This document shows, piece after piece, positions 9,048 to 17,631 of a DNA stretch of 64,000 nt. The position numbers and the translations under genes are program-made. The stretch comes from Terriglobia bacterium (GTDB taxonomy: Bacteria > Acidobacteriota > Terriglobia > Terriglobales > Acidobacteriaceae): assembly GCA_020073525.1 (NCBI GenBank), contig JAIQFA010000004.1, positions 1 to 64,000 on the forward strand, in the 5' to 3' direction. Every line of letters begins with the position of its first letter. Within the stretch, counting starts at the first letter, position 1. Under the pieces are notes generated by a model. That model was given only the letters and a program-made list of their open reading frames with translations, ran no database searches and had not been told where the DNA came from.

Positions 9048-9212
9048 CTACTCATCCGCAAGTAACTTGCCCAGCGTCGGCTTGTGTCTCTCCGGCTTGG
9101 TCTTCTTCGCGGCGACAAGCTGCGAGGGCTTGGGGCTGCCGACCCGCTCGCGGGCCATTTCGCGGACAACCTTCGCGGCGGAGAAAACCTTTTTCTTGCG
9201 CTTGCTGGGCAT
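9048..9212 (-). CDS. Small basic hypothetical protein
   Basis: From the ATG at 9212 the product is 54 residues, very rich in Lys/Arg (MPSKRKKKVFSAAKVVREMA). A GGAG lies about 9 nt upstream, which favours this start over the ATG at 9239. It contains no Cys, membrane segment or recognised domain. The charge suggests nucleic-acid or ribosome association, which is only inference. The real-gene call rests on ribosome-binding spacing and composition. Confidence 0.45.
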   Translation of the reverse strand: MPSKRKKKVFSAAKVVREMARERVGSPKPSQLVAAKKTKPERHKPTLGKLLADE

Positions 9213-9366
9213 GGTCGTAATCTCCGCATCTTCGCACATTCGATTCGCAAAAAGTGCAATAATCTAAAGTTGGCGTGAAGCCCCACTCATTCGCAAAAGG
9301 GGCGAATGAGTGGGGCACCTGCTGGGCCACGCGAAAGCTGAGAGCCTAGTTTGAGAGCCTAATTTT

Positions 9367-9642
9367 ATGGATGAACGCGAATTTTTTGACGAAAAGGCCG
9401 ATAAGAAGCCGGCCAATTTGAGTTGTCCGCATTGCCATCAGTCGGCGGAGTACGAAATTCAGTGGCTGGTGCGCACGAAGAAGAAGAGTCTGCCGCCGCG
9501 GGCGGACGATCGCGACCGCGCGAAGTTCGCCAAGGCGCAGTCTTATATGCTGCGGCGCGACGACGTGATGATGTGCAAGAACATGCGCTGCCGGAAACGC
9601 TTTGAGATCACAGGCGTGCAGAGCGTCGCGTTTTTGCAGTAG
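9367..9642 (+). CDS. Small zinc-ribbon protein
   Basis: This 91-residue protein has two Cys pairs, CPHCHQ at residues 20-25 and CKNMRCRKRF at 70-79, separated by about 45 mostly charged residues. This is the layout of a treble-clef or zinc-ribbon protein. The C-terminus ITGVQSVAFLQ looks like the last beta strand. No catalytic domain is visible and I do not recognise the family. It is flanked by non-coding spacers and may be monocistronic. Confidence 0.6.
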   Translation: MDEREFFDEKADKKPANLSCPHCHQSAEYEIQWLVRTKKKSLPPRADDRDRAKFAKAQSYMLRRDDVMMCKNMRCRKRFEITGVQSVAFLQ

Positions 9643-9947
9643 GCTTTTGCGGCGTACACCCTTCGCCAATTGCAGCCCAAAAGCAACTCAATCGACAAAA
9701 CGCCGTTGCCATAATTCGCCCATCACTTTCAGGCCACGCAGTCTCCAAGACACTCCGCGAAATAATATCTAAGGTCAAGACTGTACAGCGAATTTTCCGC
9801 CAGAATGCAGAATTTGCAGACGCCGGCACAGAGAATTTGCACCGGTTCATCGCAATCCGCTGAGGGCGCCAGAGTTGCACCGGTGGCAGAGTGGTTGCAC
9901 CCTCTTTTCTGGTGGGCTATCTGCTCACCGCAGGAGGTTATCTGGAT
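9643..9947. other. Non-coding spacer
   Basis: About 305 bases between the zinc-ribbon gene and the repeat protein. I see no convincing gene, tRNA or palindromic repeat. It presumably holds the promoter of the repeat-protein gene. Confidence 0.5.
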
Positions 9948-11018
9948 ATGGCAATCAAAACGAGACATTTGGGGTTCCCCGCTTCCTTATCGTCGGTGCT
10001 TGCGTTGGCAGTACTGTTCGGGACCGGCGTGCTGGCAAGTGGACAGACCGGACAAACAATGCCGCCGCAGACCGAGCCGCCTCAGACCAGGCCACCCCAG
10101 ACGGCGCCGCCCCCAAACCCAGTGCCACGCCAAGACGATGACGTGACGACTCGGCAATTGGCAGACATGGACCACTTTCTCGACGGTCACCCTGAAATCG
10201 CCGAGCAACTTCGCAAGGATCCTTCTTTGATCAACAACCGGGAGTTCGTAGAGAACCATCCGGCGCTGCAGGAGTATTTGACGAAGCACCCGGGAGTTCG
10301 CAACGAACTGCAAGAGAACCCCAACGCGTTCATGCGGCAGGAGAATCGTTACGACCGCGCGGAAGACCGACGAGAGGGCGATCGTGACATCACTCGCCGA
10401 GAATTGGCAAGCATGGACCGATTCCTGGACAGCCATCCAGAAGTTGCTGAGCAAATCCGTAAAGACCCTTCGCTGGTCAATAACCGTCAGTTCGTAGAGA
10501 ACCATCCGGCGCTGCAGGAGTATCTGCAGAACCATCCGGGAGTCCGCGAGGAGGTCAAAGAAAATCCGAACGCTTTCATGCGCCAGGAGGAACGCTACGA
10601 CCGGCGCGAGGATGACCGCGATAACCGAACCAGCATGGTGGATCGAGACAATCGACTTGCTACTGGCGACCGTGACCGACGTATTGCCACCGGCGACCCT
10701 GATGATCGTAGCCGCACGGGTGAGCGCAACGTGGTTGATCGCGACAACCGCGGTGAGTTGACGAGCTTTGGTCAATTCCTAGGCGGTCATTCGAATGTTG
10801 CGGCCCAGCTCTCCAGGGACCCATCCTTAGCCACCAACAAGGAGTACCTGGCGAGCCACCCGGAGCTTGAGCAATATCTGAAAGCTCATCCAGCGGTGAC
10901 ACAACAGCTGACGCAGAACCCGCAAGCGGTCATGAACTCGAACGTGGTGATGCAGCAAAGCAATACCACCGGCGCAAAGTCTTCCATGCCGAAGACGAAG
11001 CCCAACCCCAACCAGTAG
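9948..11018 (+). CDS. Secreted protein with three 65-residue repeats
   Basis: AGGAGG ten bases upstream sets the start at 9948, not at the earlier in-frame codon. The 356-residue product has a signal peptide (about 1-32), a PPQT-rich linker (39-56) and three repeats at about 74-138, 155-218 and 274-334. The core pattern is FLxxHPEVAEQxRKDPSL, then N(R/K)xxVENHPALQEYL, then HPGVxxExxENPNAFM. The stretch between repeats two and three is rich in DRDNR units. DNA of repeats one and two is identical over about 33 bases (10244-10276 and 10491-10523). Function is unknown; the repeats suggest a helical scaffold. Confidence 0.75.
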   Translation: MAIKTRHLGFPASLSSVLALAVLFGTGVLASGQTGQTMPPQTEPPQTRPPQTAPPPNPVPRQDDDVTTRQLADMDHFLDGHPEIAEQLRKDPSLINNREFVENHPALQEYLTKHPGVRNELQENPNAFMRQENRYDRAEDRREGDRDITRRELASMDRFLDSHPEVAEQIRKDPSLVNNRQFVENHPALQEYLQNHPGVREEVKENPNAFMRQEERYDRREDDRDNRTSMVDRDNRLATGDRDRRIATGDPDDRSRTGERNVVDRDNRGELTSFGQFLGGHSNVAAQLSRDPSLATNKEYLASHPELEQYLKAHPAVTQQLTQNPQAVMNSNVVMQQSNTTGAKSSMPKTKPNPNQ

Positions 11019-11035
11019 CGAAGCTTGGTGGGACG

Positions 11036-11071
11036 CAGAACTGGAGGCCACAATAACGGCCTCCAGTTCTG
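11036..11071. terminator. Strong hairpin after the repeat-protein gene
   Basis: A perfect 14-bp stem (CAGAACTGGAGGCC with its complement) closes an 8-base loop, 18 bases after the stop codon. The following TATTAGGG is not T-rich, so it may act as an mRNA 3'-end stabiliser rather than a classical terminator. Confidence 0.5.
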
Positions 11072-11126
11072 TATTAGGGTTCGTCCGAAGTGAGCATTCG
11101 ATGGAACAAGCTAAAGGGAGATTCTT

Positions 11127-11642
11127 ATGAAGTTCAAAACGTCACTTGTGACTGCGTTGTCGCTGGTTCTGTTTGTTTCCTCCATCGCGGAAGGCAAGAA
11201 GAAGCATGGCCAGCGAGGCATGTTGGAGAGCATGCAATCCGTTCCGTGTGGCGCCAAAGAGAGGGGTCTCGCGGGCCTTGGGAGCGTATTCGGATCGGTC
11301 GGAGTGGAACATGTGAACTCACACGAGCAACTGTGTCCGCAATATTTGCTCCGAACTGACGAAATGGATTACCACATTCGCCCCATGGATACGAAGCACG
11401 CAGTGGTTCTTCCCGTCGGCCATGAAGCTGAATTCAAAATCAAGAAGGATCGTCTCTTCCTAAAAGTCCCGGACGGCGACAAGAAGTTGCGGGCCTACCA
11501 GGTGGTCTCGATGCAACCGGTGAGCTCCGAAAGCATCGAGAGCAGTGCGTACCGGCCACATCCAAGGGAAGCAGAGTCTCGGCCACCAAACGGAAACAAC
11601 AAAGTGACCGGCCAAGCGACCACTGGGCCTCCCCAGCAGTAG
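11127..11642 (+). CDS. Secreted hypothetical protein
   Basis: The 171-residue protein has a signal peptide (MKFKTSLVTALSLVLFVSSIAEG) and an AAAGGGAG site 6 nt before the ATG. Two Cys (VPCGAKERG and QLCPQYLL) could pair after export. The middle has a beta-rich stretch (VVLPVGHEAEFKIKKDRLFLKVPDG) and the C-terminal 35 residues look disordered. I do not recognise the family. It lies just downstream of the repeat-protein gene on the same strand, so the two could share a role. Confidence 0.6.
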   Translation: MKFKTSLVTALSLVLFVSSIAEGKKKHGQRGMLESMQSVPCGAKERGLAGLGSVFGSVGVEHVNSHEQLCPQYLLRTDEMDYHIRPMDTKHAVVLPVGHEAEFKIKKDRLFLKVPDGDKKLRAYQVVSMQPVSSESIESSAYRPHPREAESRPPNGNNKVTGQATTGPPQQ

Positions 11643-11686
11643 GGGAGCCAACGATTAGAACGCGATCTTTAGGGCTAGGTCCTGAC

Positions 11687-12169
11687 CTATGAACGGTTGG
11701 CAACCAGCGCCGCTGCGAGACGGCGCACGCTGCTCAGGAGCTGGCCCAGTGTTTCGGAGGCCGGAGCAGAGAGGGGTGACGGCCTTGTCAGCGGGGCGTC
11801 GCTGTAACCCTCCCGCACCATTTCTTCCGCGGCGGCGGCGAAGCGCTTGGCACTTGCATCCTCCATAGTCAGAAATCGGAAGGCTTGGGCGAGCGGCACA
11901 CCATCCGCGCCGGTCTGAAGGAATTCGATTTGTGCGCAGACTTTGCCGTAAACAGTGTTTAGAGCAATGTCGCCCATGGTTCCATAGGCAATCGGGCCCT
12001 TGGAGAGGACGGCGGAACCTCCAGTGAGCGAGAGGCGCTGCAGCACGCCTACGAAGTGGGCATTCTGGATCGTAAATAATGCGCGCTCGCTATTAGGAAC
12101 GCGGATGCGCGGGGCGCGTTCGTTCTGACGCGGTTTCTGGGACTTCTTCACAATGACCCAGCATCGCAA
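11687..12169 (-). CDS. PilZ-like hypothetical protein
   Basis: A product of up to 160 residues; a later GTG start (VKKSQKPRQNERAP) is also possible. Residues about 20-110 have a PilZ-like flow: RIRVPNSERALF, then LSLTGGSAVLSKGPIAYGTMGDIAL, then AFRFLTMEDASAKRF. The RxxxR and D/NxSxxG motifs that bind cyclic-di-GMP are degenerate here (LSLTGGS). It may be a non-binding PilZ relative. The C-terminal 40 residues are Ser/Pro/Ala rich. The neighbours give no functional hint. Confidence 0.5.
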   Translation of the reverse strand: MRCWVIVKKSQKPRQNERAPRIRVPNSERALFTIQNAHFVGVLQRLSLTGGSAVLSKGPIAYGTMGDIALNTVYGKVCAQIEFLQTGADGVPLAQAFRFLTMEDASAKRFAAAAEEMVREGYSDAPLTRPSPLSAPASETLGQLLSSVRRLAAALVANRS

Positions 12170-12202
12170 TCGGGGAAGCCGCGGTCAAGGTTACCGCCGT
12201 GC

Positions 12203-12330
12203 ATGAAATTCCCAGGCCGGAGTGCCGTCCCTTGCGGGACTCGATCTTTCCCACTTTGCGTACCCGGCACTTACGTGCCGGGCTTTCCTATTCCGCCGCT
12301 TCGCGGCTTGAGCATTCCTTTTAGCGATAC
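12203..12330. repeat. Cluster of short palindromes upstream of etfB
   Basis: It contains GTCCCTTGCGGGAC, CCCGGCACTTACGTGCCGGG and CCGCTTCGCGGC. These sit in the 285-base spacer between the PilZ-like gene and etfB, which otherwise holds no gene. Confidence 0.6.
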
Positions 12331-12454
12331 CGTCTTCGAGGCGAGAATCCCTTTCAGGCCTGGCCACATCTCTCGGCAAGAATGCCACCCTCCCTCCACT
12401 CGTTTATACTAGTGAGTTTCGCCAGCAGCCGTTAACGCAGCAAGGAGTCGATCC

Positions 12455-13225
12455 GTGAAGATTCTGGTTTGCATGAAGCAGGTGCCGCAGAAAGACGCCC
12501 CGCTGAAGCTGAATGAGGCGGGGACGTGGATCCGCGAAGATGTTTCCTACGAAGTGAACGAGCCCGACGCATTTGCGCTCGAAGAAGCCTTGCGGCAGAA
12601 GGAAAAGCACACGGGCGAAGTGGTGGTCATCACGGCCGGTCCGGCGCGTGCGTTGCAGGTATTGCGCGAGGCGCTGGCCAAAGGTGCGGACCGGGCGATC
12701 CACCTCGAAGACGACGCCTTTGTGGGGCTCGATGCCTACAACACCGCGCGAGCCATCGCCACCGCCATCAAGGATGAGAAGTTTGACCTGATCTTTACCG
12801 GCCTGCAATCGGATGACTACGGCTATGCGCAGACCGGCGTGATTTTGGCTGAAATTCTGGGATTGCCGCACGCAACCATCATCATGCAGATTGAAAAGAA
12901 TGACGCCGGCATCCGCGTGAAACGGGAACTGGAGGCCGGGTTCTTTCAGTTTGTCGACATGCCTTTGCCGGCGGTGTTGACGATCCAGTCGGGCATCAAC
13001 AAGCTCCGCTATGCGACGCTGATCGGGATCAAGCAGGCGAAGAACAAACCGCTGCGCAAGGTAACGTTGGCGGAAGTGCAGTCGGCCATGGGCGGGAATC
13101 TGCAAAAGATCGAGAAGCTGTATGTTCCGCAGAAGTCGAAGAACACGGAATTTCTGGAAGGCCCGCCGGCGGAAGTGGCAAAGAAGCTGGTGGAAAAACT
13201 GAAAAATGAAATGCGAGTAATTTGA
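12455..13225 (+). CDS. etfB: Electron transfer flavoprotein beta subunit
   Basis: The 256-residue protein starts MKILVCMKQVPQKDAPLKLN and has the ETF-beta order: ALEEALRQKE, ITAGPARALQVLREALAKGADRA, IFTGLQSDDYGYAQTG and AVLTIQSGINKLRYA. ETF-beta binds AMP structurally and, with ETF-alpha, carries electrons from acyl-CoA and related dehydrogenases to the quinone pool. The GTG start follows AAGGAG at 7 nt. etfA comes next on the same strand, 91 bp on, the spacer being filled by an inverted repeat. Length is typical. Confidence 0.95.
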   Translation: MKILVCMKQVPQKDAPLKLNEAGTWIREDVSYEVNEPDAFALEEALRQKEKHTGEVVVITAGPARALQVLREALAKGADRAIHLEDDAFVGLDAYNTARAIATAIKDEKFDLIFTGLQSDDYGYAQTGVILAEILGLPHATIIMQIEKNDAGIRVKRELEAGFFQFVDMPLPAVLTIQSGINKLRYATLIGIKQAKNKPLRKVTLAEVQSAMGGNLQKIEKLYVPQKSKNTEFLEGPPAEVAKKLVEKLKNEMRVI

Positions 13226-13232
13226 AGTGCGA

Positions 13233-13310
13233 GTTCTCGGTTCTCAGTTCCCAGTTCTCAGTCAAAGAGCCTGGGCCGTTTCTGAGAACTGAGAACCGGG
13301 AACTGAGAAC
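13233..13310. repeat. Simple-word inverted repeat in the etfB-etfA spacer
   Basis: The left arm (13233-13261) repeats the word GTTCTCAGTTCCC; the right arm (13282-13310) is its near-perfect complement. The mRNA would form a stem of about 29 bp between the two cistrons. Confidence 0.8.
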
Positions 13311-13316
13311 TTATTT

Positions 13317-14303
13317 ATGGACACAATTCTCGTAATCGTGGAACAGCGCGAAGGAAAACTGAACCGTGTCTCGTGGGAGACGATTGCCGCCGGACAGGCG
13401 ATTGCCGCCCAGACGGGATGGACGCTGGAGGCCGCGGTTGTGGGCTCTGGCGTGGCTGCAATCGCGGGCGAAGTGGCGGCGAAGAAAGTTGCGAAAGTTT
13501 ACGACGTGGAGTCGGCCAGGCTCGAACCTTACACTCCCGACGCATTCGCGCATGCTTTGAAAGAATTCCTGGGCAAGCATCCGGTGAAGCTGGTGCTGAT
13601 GCCGCATACCTACCAGGTGCGCGATTTCGTGCCGAAGCTGGCAACGGCTTTGCAAACCACCGCCATCAGCGACGTGATCGGGGCCCGGTACGAAGGCGGA
13701 AAACTGCTCTTTACGCGGCAAATGTTCCAGGGAAAGTTTGCGGCTGACGTGAGTTTTGCGGGCTCGGGGCCGTGCTTCGTGACGTTCCAGAACGGCTCGT
13801 TCCGCGCTGACAAAGTCGAAGCGGGCGCGACGGCGGCACCAGTGGAGACGGTCAAGGTCGACGTTCCGGATAGCGTCGTGCGCAACAAGCCGCAGGATGT
13901 GTTCAAGGAAGCGAAGCAGGCAGTAGATCTGACGCAGGCCGAGATTATTGTGTCGGTGGGGCGCGGCATCAAGGAGCAGAAGAACATCGAACTGGCGAAA
14001 CAGTTGGCGGATGCGCTGGGCGGTGAAATCGCGGCATCGCGTCCCATCTGCGACAACGGATGGCTGCCCATGGACCGGCAGATTGGATCGTCGGGGCAAA
14101 CCGTGGCGCCGAAGCTGTATCTGGCTCTGGGAATCTCGGGAGCGATCCAGCATATCGTCGGCATGAAAGGCGCCCGAAGTATCGTGGCGATCAACAAGGA
14201 TTCCGAGGCACCGATTTTTGAGATTTCGGACTATGCCGTGGTCGGAAATTTGTTCGACATCGTACCGCCGCTGATTGAGGAAGTGAAGAAGGCGAAAGGG
14301 TAG
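13317..14303 (+). CDS. etfA: Electron transfer flavoprotein alpha subunit
   Basis: The 328-residue protein has an N-terminal ETF domain (MDTILVIVEQREGKLNRVSW) and the C-terminal FAD-binding domain. The latter shows SVGRGIKEQKN, SRPICDNGWLPMDRQIGSSG and the family signature LGISGAIQHIVGMKGA, with NKDSEAPIFEISDYAVVGN after it. It holds the FAD that passes electrons with EtfB. Length is normal. The gene follows etfB and is presumably co-transcribed despite the long hairpin in the spacer. No dehydrogenase or ETF:quinone oxidoreductase gene is adjacent. Confidence 0.95.
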   Translation: MDTILVIVEQREGKLNRVSWETIAAGQAIAAQTGWTLEAAVVGSGVAAIAGEVAAKKVAKVYDVESARLEPYTPDAFAHALKEFLGKHPVKLVLMPHTYQVRDFVPKLATALQTTAISDVIGARYEGGKLLFTRQMFQGKFAADVSFAGSGPCFVTFQNGSFRADKVEAGATAAPVETVKVDVPDSVVRNKPQDVFKEAKQAVDLTQAEIIVSVGRGIKEQKNIELAKQLADALGGEIAASRPICDNGWLPMDRQIGSSGQTVAPKLYLALGISGAIQHIVGMKGARSIVAINKDSEAPIFEISDYAVVGNLFDIVPPLIEEVKKAKG

Positions 14304-14351
14304 AGGGCAGGCCCCAAGGTTTCAGAGTTTCAAGGATTCTTTCCCAAGAGC

Positions 14352-14420
14352 CTCGTATCAGGGCATCGCTTTAGCGATGCCAAAACACCTTCGAGAATAA
14401 AGTGCCCCTTTAGGGGCTGG
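14352..14420. repeat. Two-hairpin repeat (GGCATCGCT / GCCCCTTTAGGGGC type)
   Basis: TCGTATCAGGGCATCGCTTTAGCGATGCC is followed by GCCCCTTTAGGGGC. Related copies lie at 27058-27125 and 52731-52799. Confidence 0.75.
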
Positions 14421-14428
14421 TCCGTTCA

Positions 14429-14454
14429 CGCGGACAAGAGTGTCCGCGCCACAC
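14429..14454. repeat. Palindromic repeat (CGCGGACAAGAGTGTCCGCG type)
   Basis: The 26 bases here are the exact reverse complement of 24264-24289, which lies in frame inside the molybdopterin oxidoreductase gene. Confidence 0.85.
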
Positions 14455-14483
14455 AAATCTTTCCTAAGAAAGGATTCCGGAGA

Positions 14484-15617
14484 TTACGAGCCGGCGGCAA
14501 ATCCGCCGAGGTGCGCCAAGGTCAATCGTAGGTATTTGTAGGGATTCACCGGGGCGTCGTTGATGCGGACTTCGTAGTGGAGATGGGGGCCGGTGGAGCG
14601 TCCGCTCAAGCCGACGTAGCCGATGGTGTCGCCGCGGTGGATATATTGTCCGGCGGCAACGGCGAAGCTGGAGAGATGGCCGTAGCGGGTGGTGATGCCG
14701 TGACCGTGGTCAACCATAACGGCGCGTCCGTAGCCACCCAGGAAGTCGGCGAAGGTTACGGTGCCGTCCGCAGGAGCAATCACAGACGAGCCAACGTTGG
14801 CGGAAATATCCACGCCGGAGTGAAACGCGCCTTCTCCGTTAAACGGATCGATGCGTTCGCCGAAAGAGCCCGTCACCTGGCCTTCCACCGGCCAGAGGTT
14901 CGGAGCGGAATTGGCGCGAACCCAATCGGCTGTAGTCGAGTTCCTGGTCAAGCCGAGCGAGATGCCGACGCTGGCGGCGCCGGTCAGCGCGGTGTGCTTG
15001 AGCGCGTAAAGCTGGTCGAGTGACGAGTTGACCTGCGCTTCTTGAATCTGTTCGGTCGAGGCAACGACCATCGCCGGATCCGACTTGAGGCCGTAAAGCG
15101 CGGAAACCTCGCTGGCCAGCGAGCCGAGCGAAGCGACCTGGATGTCGCGTTCCTTGGCGACTTGTTCCAGGCGCGAATAGCGATCCTTGAGCTGAGCTTG
15201 TTCGGTACGGAGCTGGTTGTAGTGCGCGACCTTCTGCAGCATCCGGGTATAAGAACTGGCGATGCCCGTGAGGCAGAGGGCACCAATCGCTGCCCCAGCC
15301 AGGAGGATGTAGAGATACTGGACGGGAATCGTGATCTTGCGAAGCTGACCAGCTTCGTCGCGGGCTACGAAAAATATGTAAAAGCGTTTACGCAATTTCC
15401 TACTTCCGGCAATAAGATTTGCTTCGGAATCCTGCCAGAGCAGAACTGTCATGCTCGGGCTCGGAATCCTGATTCCACCAGCCGCAGCAGGTGCAGACTG
15501 GCTTTCTTCAAGAACCACGGAACCAGGCAAGCCGAAATCCAGTTTCTCTGCAACTGATTCTTGTTGCAGCACTTGGTCCGGCAAATGATCTGTGAACGGC
15601 GAGTTAAACGGTAGCAA
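14484..15617 (-). CDS. M23-family peptidase with coiled-coil region
   Basis: The 377-residue protein has one membrane segment (about 104-124, VQYLYILLAGAAIGALCLTG), then a coiled coil (AHYNQLRTEQAQLKDRYSRLEQV) and a C-terminal LytM/M23 domain. Zinc ligands are visible: FHSGVDI (His and Asp) and HLHYEV. This makes it a likely cell-wall endopeptidase or activator acting on peptidoglycan in the periplasm. A TTG start at 15617 is supported by AGGGGGGATCAGG; an ATG at 15452 is the alternative. It is a single gene, divergent from thiL. Confidence 0.88.
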   Translation of the reverse strand: MLPFNSPFTDHLPDQVLQQESVAEKLDFGLPGSVVLEESQSAPAAAGGIRIPSPSMTVLLWQDSEANLIAGSRKLRKRFYIFFVARDEAGQLRKITIPVQYLYILLAGAAIGALCLTGIASSYTRMLQKVAHYNQLRTEQAQLKDRYSRLEQVAKERDIQVASLGSLASEVSALYGLKSDPAMVVASTEQIQEAQVNSSLDQLYALKHTALTGAASVGISLGLTRNSTTADWVRANSAPNLWPVEGQVTGSFGERIDPFNGEGAFHSGVDISANVGSSVIAPADGTVTFADFLGGYGRAVMVDHGHGITTRYGHLSSFAVAAGQYIHRGDTIGYVGLSGRSTGPHLHYEVRINDAPVNPYKYLRLTLAHLGGFAAGS

Positions 15618-15780
15618 ACCTGATCCCCCCTGTCAACCTCAGTAGGCCCTTTTGGATGGTTACCAAGGCAGGGTGGTTGCGCTGGCCAGATGGACAAATT
15701 ATCGCGGCAAGGGGTCAGGTGACGCCTAGGCCGTGCCAGGGTACGGCCTCGCGGTATGAAAGCCGGGTATATTGATCCGG

Positions 15781-16734
15781 ATGCCACTCCGCGAAAAGAA
15801 TCTAATCCAGAAGATCCGCCGCTCTGCTCCAAAAGGGCGGGCGCTGGTGACGGGCATCGGAGATGATTGCGCGGTGCTGCGCCTTCCGCGGCGACACGAG
15901 TTGTTGGTAACTACCGACTTCACCATCGAGAAGGTGCATTTCCGGCGGGATTGGCTCCGCCCTGAATTGGTGGGTTGGCGCTGCCTGACGCGCGGATTAA
16001 GCGACATCGCAGCCATGGGCGGTGAACCGCTGGCGGCATTCTTATCGCTGGCCGTCGCCAAGGACGTTCCGCAGAAGTGGGTGGATCGGTTTCTGAAGGG
16101 ACTGCTGGAACTGGCGGAAGAATTCGAGGTTCCCCTGGCTGGCGGGGATACGGCGCAGTCGGCAGGTGGAATTCAGGCGGACATCGTGGTGGTGGGCTCC
16201 GTACCAACGGGAAAGGCCGTGCTGCGCTCGGGGGCAAAGGCGGGCGATCAGATTTATGTGACGGGGGAACTGGGAGGCTCCGCTGCGGCACTGGCTCGCC
16301 TGATGGAAGCGAAGCCGACCGGGGCAGGATACTTCCGGCGTTTTCGTCCGGAACCACGAATTGCAGTCGGCCAGTGGCTCCGCCAGCACGGAGTGGCTTC
16401 GGCCATGATTGATTTGAGTGACGGGCTCTCGACCGACCTCGAACATATCTGCCAGGAAAGCCGGGTGGGGGCGGAGATCGAGGCGGAGGCGATTCCGCGG
16501 GCGCAGGCGGAGCGAGGGAAAAAGCCGGTCGCGCTCGAGTTGGCTTTGCATGGCGGTGACGACTACGAGTTGCTCTTTACGTCCGCCGCTGCAGTCCCGC
16601 AGGAAGTGGCGGGAGTTCGAGTAACGCGTATCGGGCGGATCATGCGATCCTCGGGGATGCGGCTGATTGGAGCTGACGGGAAATCGCGGCCGCTCAAGGT
16701 TCGAGGGTGGGAGCACTTCCGGGGGAATTTGTAA
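15781..16734 (+). CDS. thiL: Thiamine-monophosphate kinase
   Basis: The 317-residue protein matches ThiL, which phosphorylates thiamine monophosphate to thiamine pyrophosphate. Motifs include VTGIGDDCAVL near the N-terminus, TTDFTIEKVHF, GLSDIAAMGGEPLAAFLSLAV, AGGDTAQS and MIDLSDGLSTDLEHI. These are the nucleotide and metal sites of the PurM-like fold. I chose the ATG at 15781; a TTG three codons upstream is possible. No TPP riboswitch consensus is visible before it. No other thi genes are adjacent. Confidence 0.93.
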   Translation: MPLREKNLIQKIRRSAPKGRALVTGIGDDCAVLRLPRRHELLVTTDFTIEKVHFRRDWLRPELVGWRCLTRGLSDIAAMGGEPLAAFLSLAVAKDVPQKWVDRFLKGLLELAEEFEVPLAGGDTAQSAGGIQADIVVVGSVPTGKAVLRSGAKAGDQIYVTGELGGSAAALARLMEAKPTGAGYFRRFRPEPRIAVGQWLRQHGVASAMIDLSDGLSTDLEHICQESRVGAEIEAEAIPRAQAERGKKPVALELALHGGDDYELLFTSAAAVPQEVAGVRVTRIGRIMRSSGMRLIGADGKSRPLKVRGWEHFRGNL

Positions 16735-16775
16735 TTTAGCTACTTTAGTTGCCTGACTAAAACCTCAGAATTCTT

Positions 16776-16853
16776 AACCACAGAGGGCACAGAGGAACAC
16801 AGGGGGAACCTTTCTTGATTCCTCCTCTGTGAACCCCCGTGCCCTCTGTGGTT
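16776..16853. repeat. Inverted repeat of CCACAGAGG type
   Basis: AACCACAGAGGGCAC (16776-16790) pairs perfectly with 16839-16853. A second copy is at 36632-36690, after the small gene downstream of recG. Confidence 0.8.
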
Positions 16854-16928
16854 CAAGCTTTTTGCAATCATCCAATAGGTGACTTTCGTTACCTGCCCGT
16901 AGTCACTCCGCGAGCCTAGAGTAGACCC

Positions 16929-17498
16929 ATGCGAAAAGTATCTTTACTCCTGGCGTCCATGGTCGCGGTGTTGATTCCGGCCTTCGGGCAGGGGCCAGCG
17001 GCTCGTAAGATCGACAACGAATTTCTACACCAGCAGTTTGGCCCAGAGTTCACGCTGGTGCAGGAGATTGGAGCCGTGTTCGGCGACCTGAATGGCGACG
17101 GCGTGGAAGACGTGGTGATTGCGGCACGTTGCAAGAATCCCCTGCTCGATCAAGCGTAACACAATTACACCGTGATCGATCCGTACTATGACTTTTTTGG
17201 CTACGGCGACCCCAAGGTGACAACCACGTTCAGCGAGCCTGATCCGGTGCGGCGGGGCCTGATGGTGCTCATCATTCATGGCGCGGGGCCGGATGGCTGG
17301 CGTTCAGCAACTCCAAAATCGAAGTTCGTGGTCGTGAATTTGCCGTATCGGACCTTGTCGGTGCGCAAGATGAAGTTGCGCAAGAAAACCATCGAAGCGG
17401 TCTACATTGAAGAAGCGGGCGAGACCGGAGAGAGTTCGGCGCTGTTCTTCGACGGCAAGAAGTTCAAATACGTGCCGATGGGCGGGAGCATGCAGTAA
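16929..17498 (+). pseudogene. Secreted protein gene broken by one in-frame TAA
   Basis: The reading frame starts at the ATG at 16929 (signal peptide MRKVSLLLASMVAVLIPAFG) and contains an FG-GAP-like motif, FGDLNGDGVEDVVIA. It reaches TAA at 17157-17159, then continues in the same frame with no further stop to 17498 (HNYTVIDPYYDFFGYGDP onward). The two halves read as one protein of about 189 residues, so a single base change from a sense codon is the simplest explanation. Downstream, a GTG could restart the second half. Family unrecognised. A sequencing error cannot be excluded. Confidence 0.7.
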
Positions 17499-17631
17499 CG
17501 CTTGAAGTCAGAAGTAAGAAGTCAGATTGCAGAAGTGAAAGCGCCCGTCGGATCCCCGACATTTCAGTCTCTCGGCGCGTTGAAATCTGGATTGCGGCAC
17601 CACCGCCCGATTGTAGTAACCTTCGTTCTGA

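Noticed and set aside
15618-15780. Possible TPP riboswitch before thiL
   Set aside because: The spacer lacks the CTGAGA and ACCTG core of TPP riboswitches.
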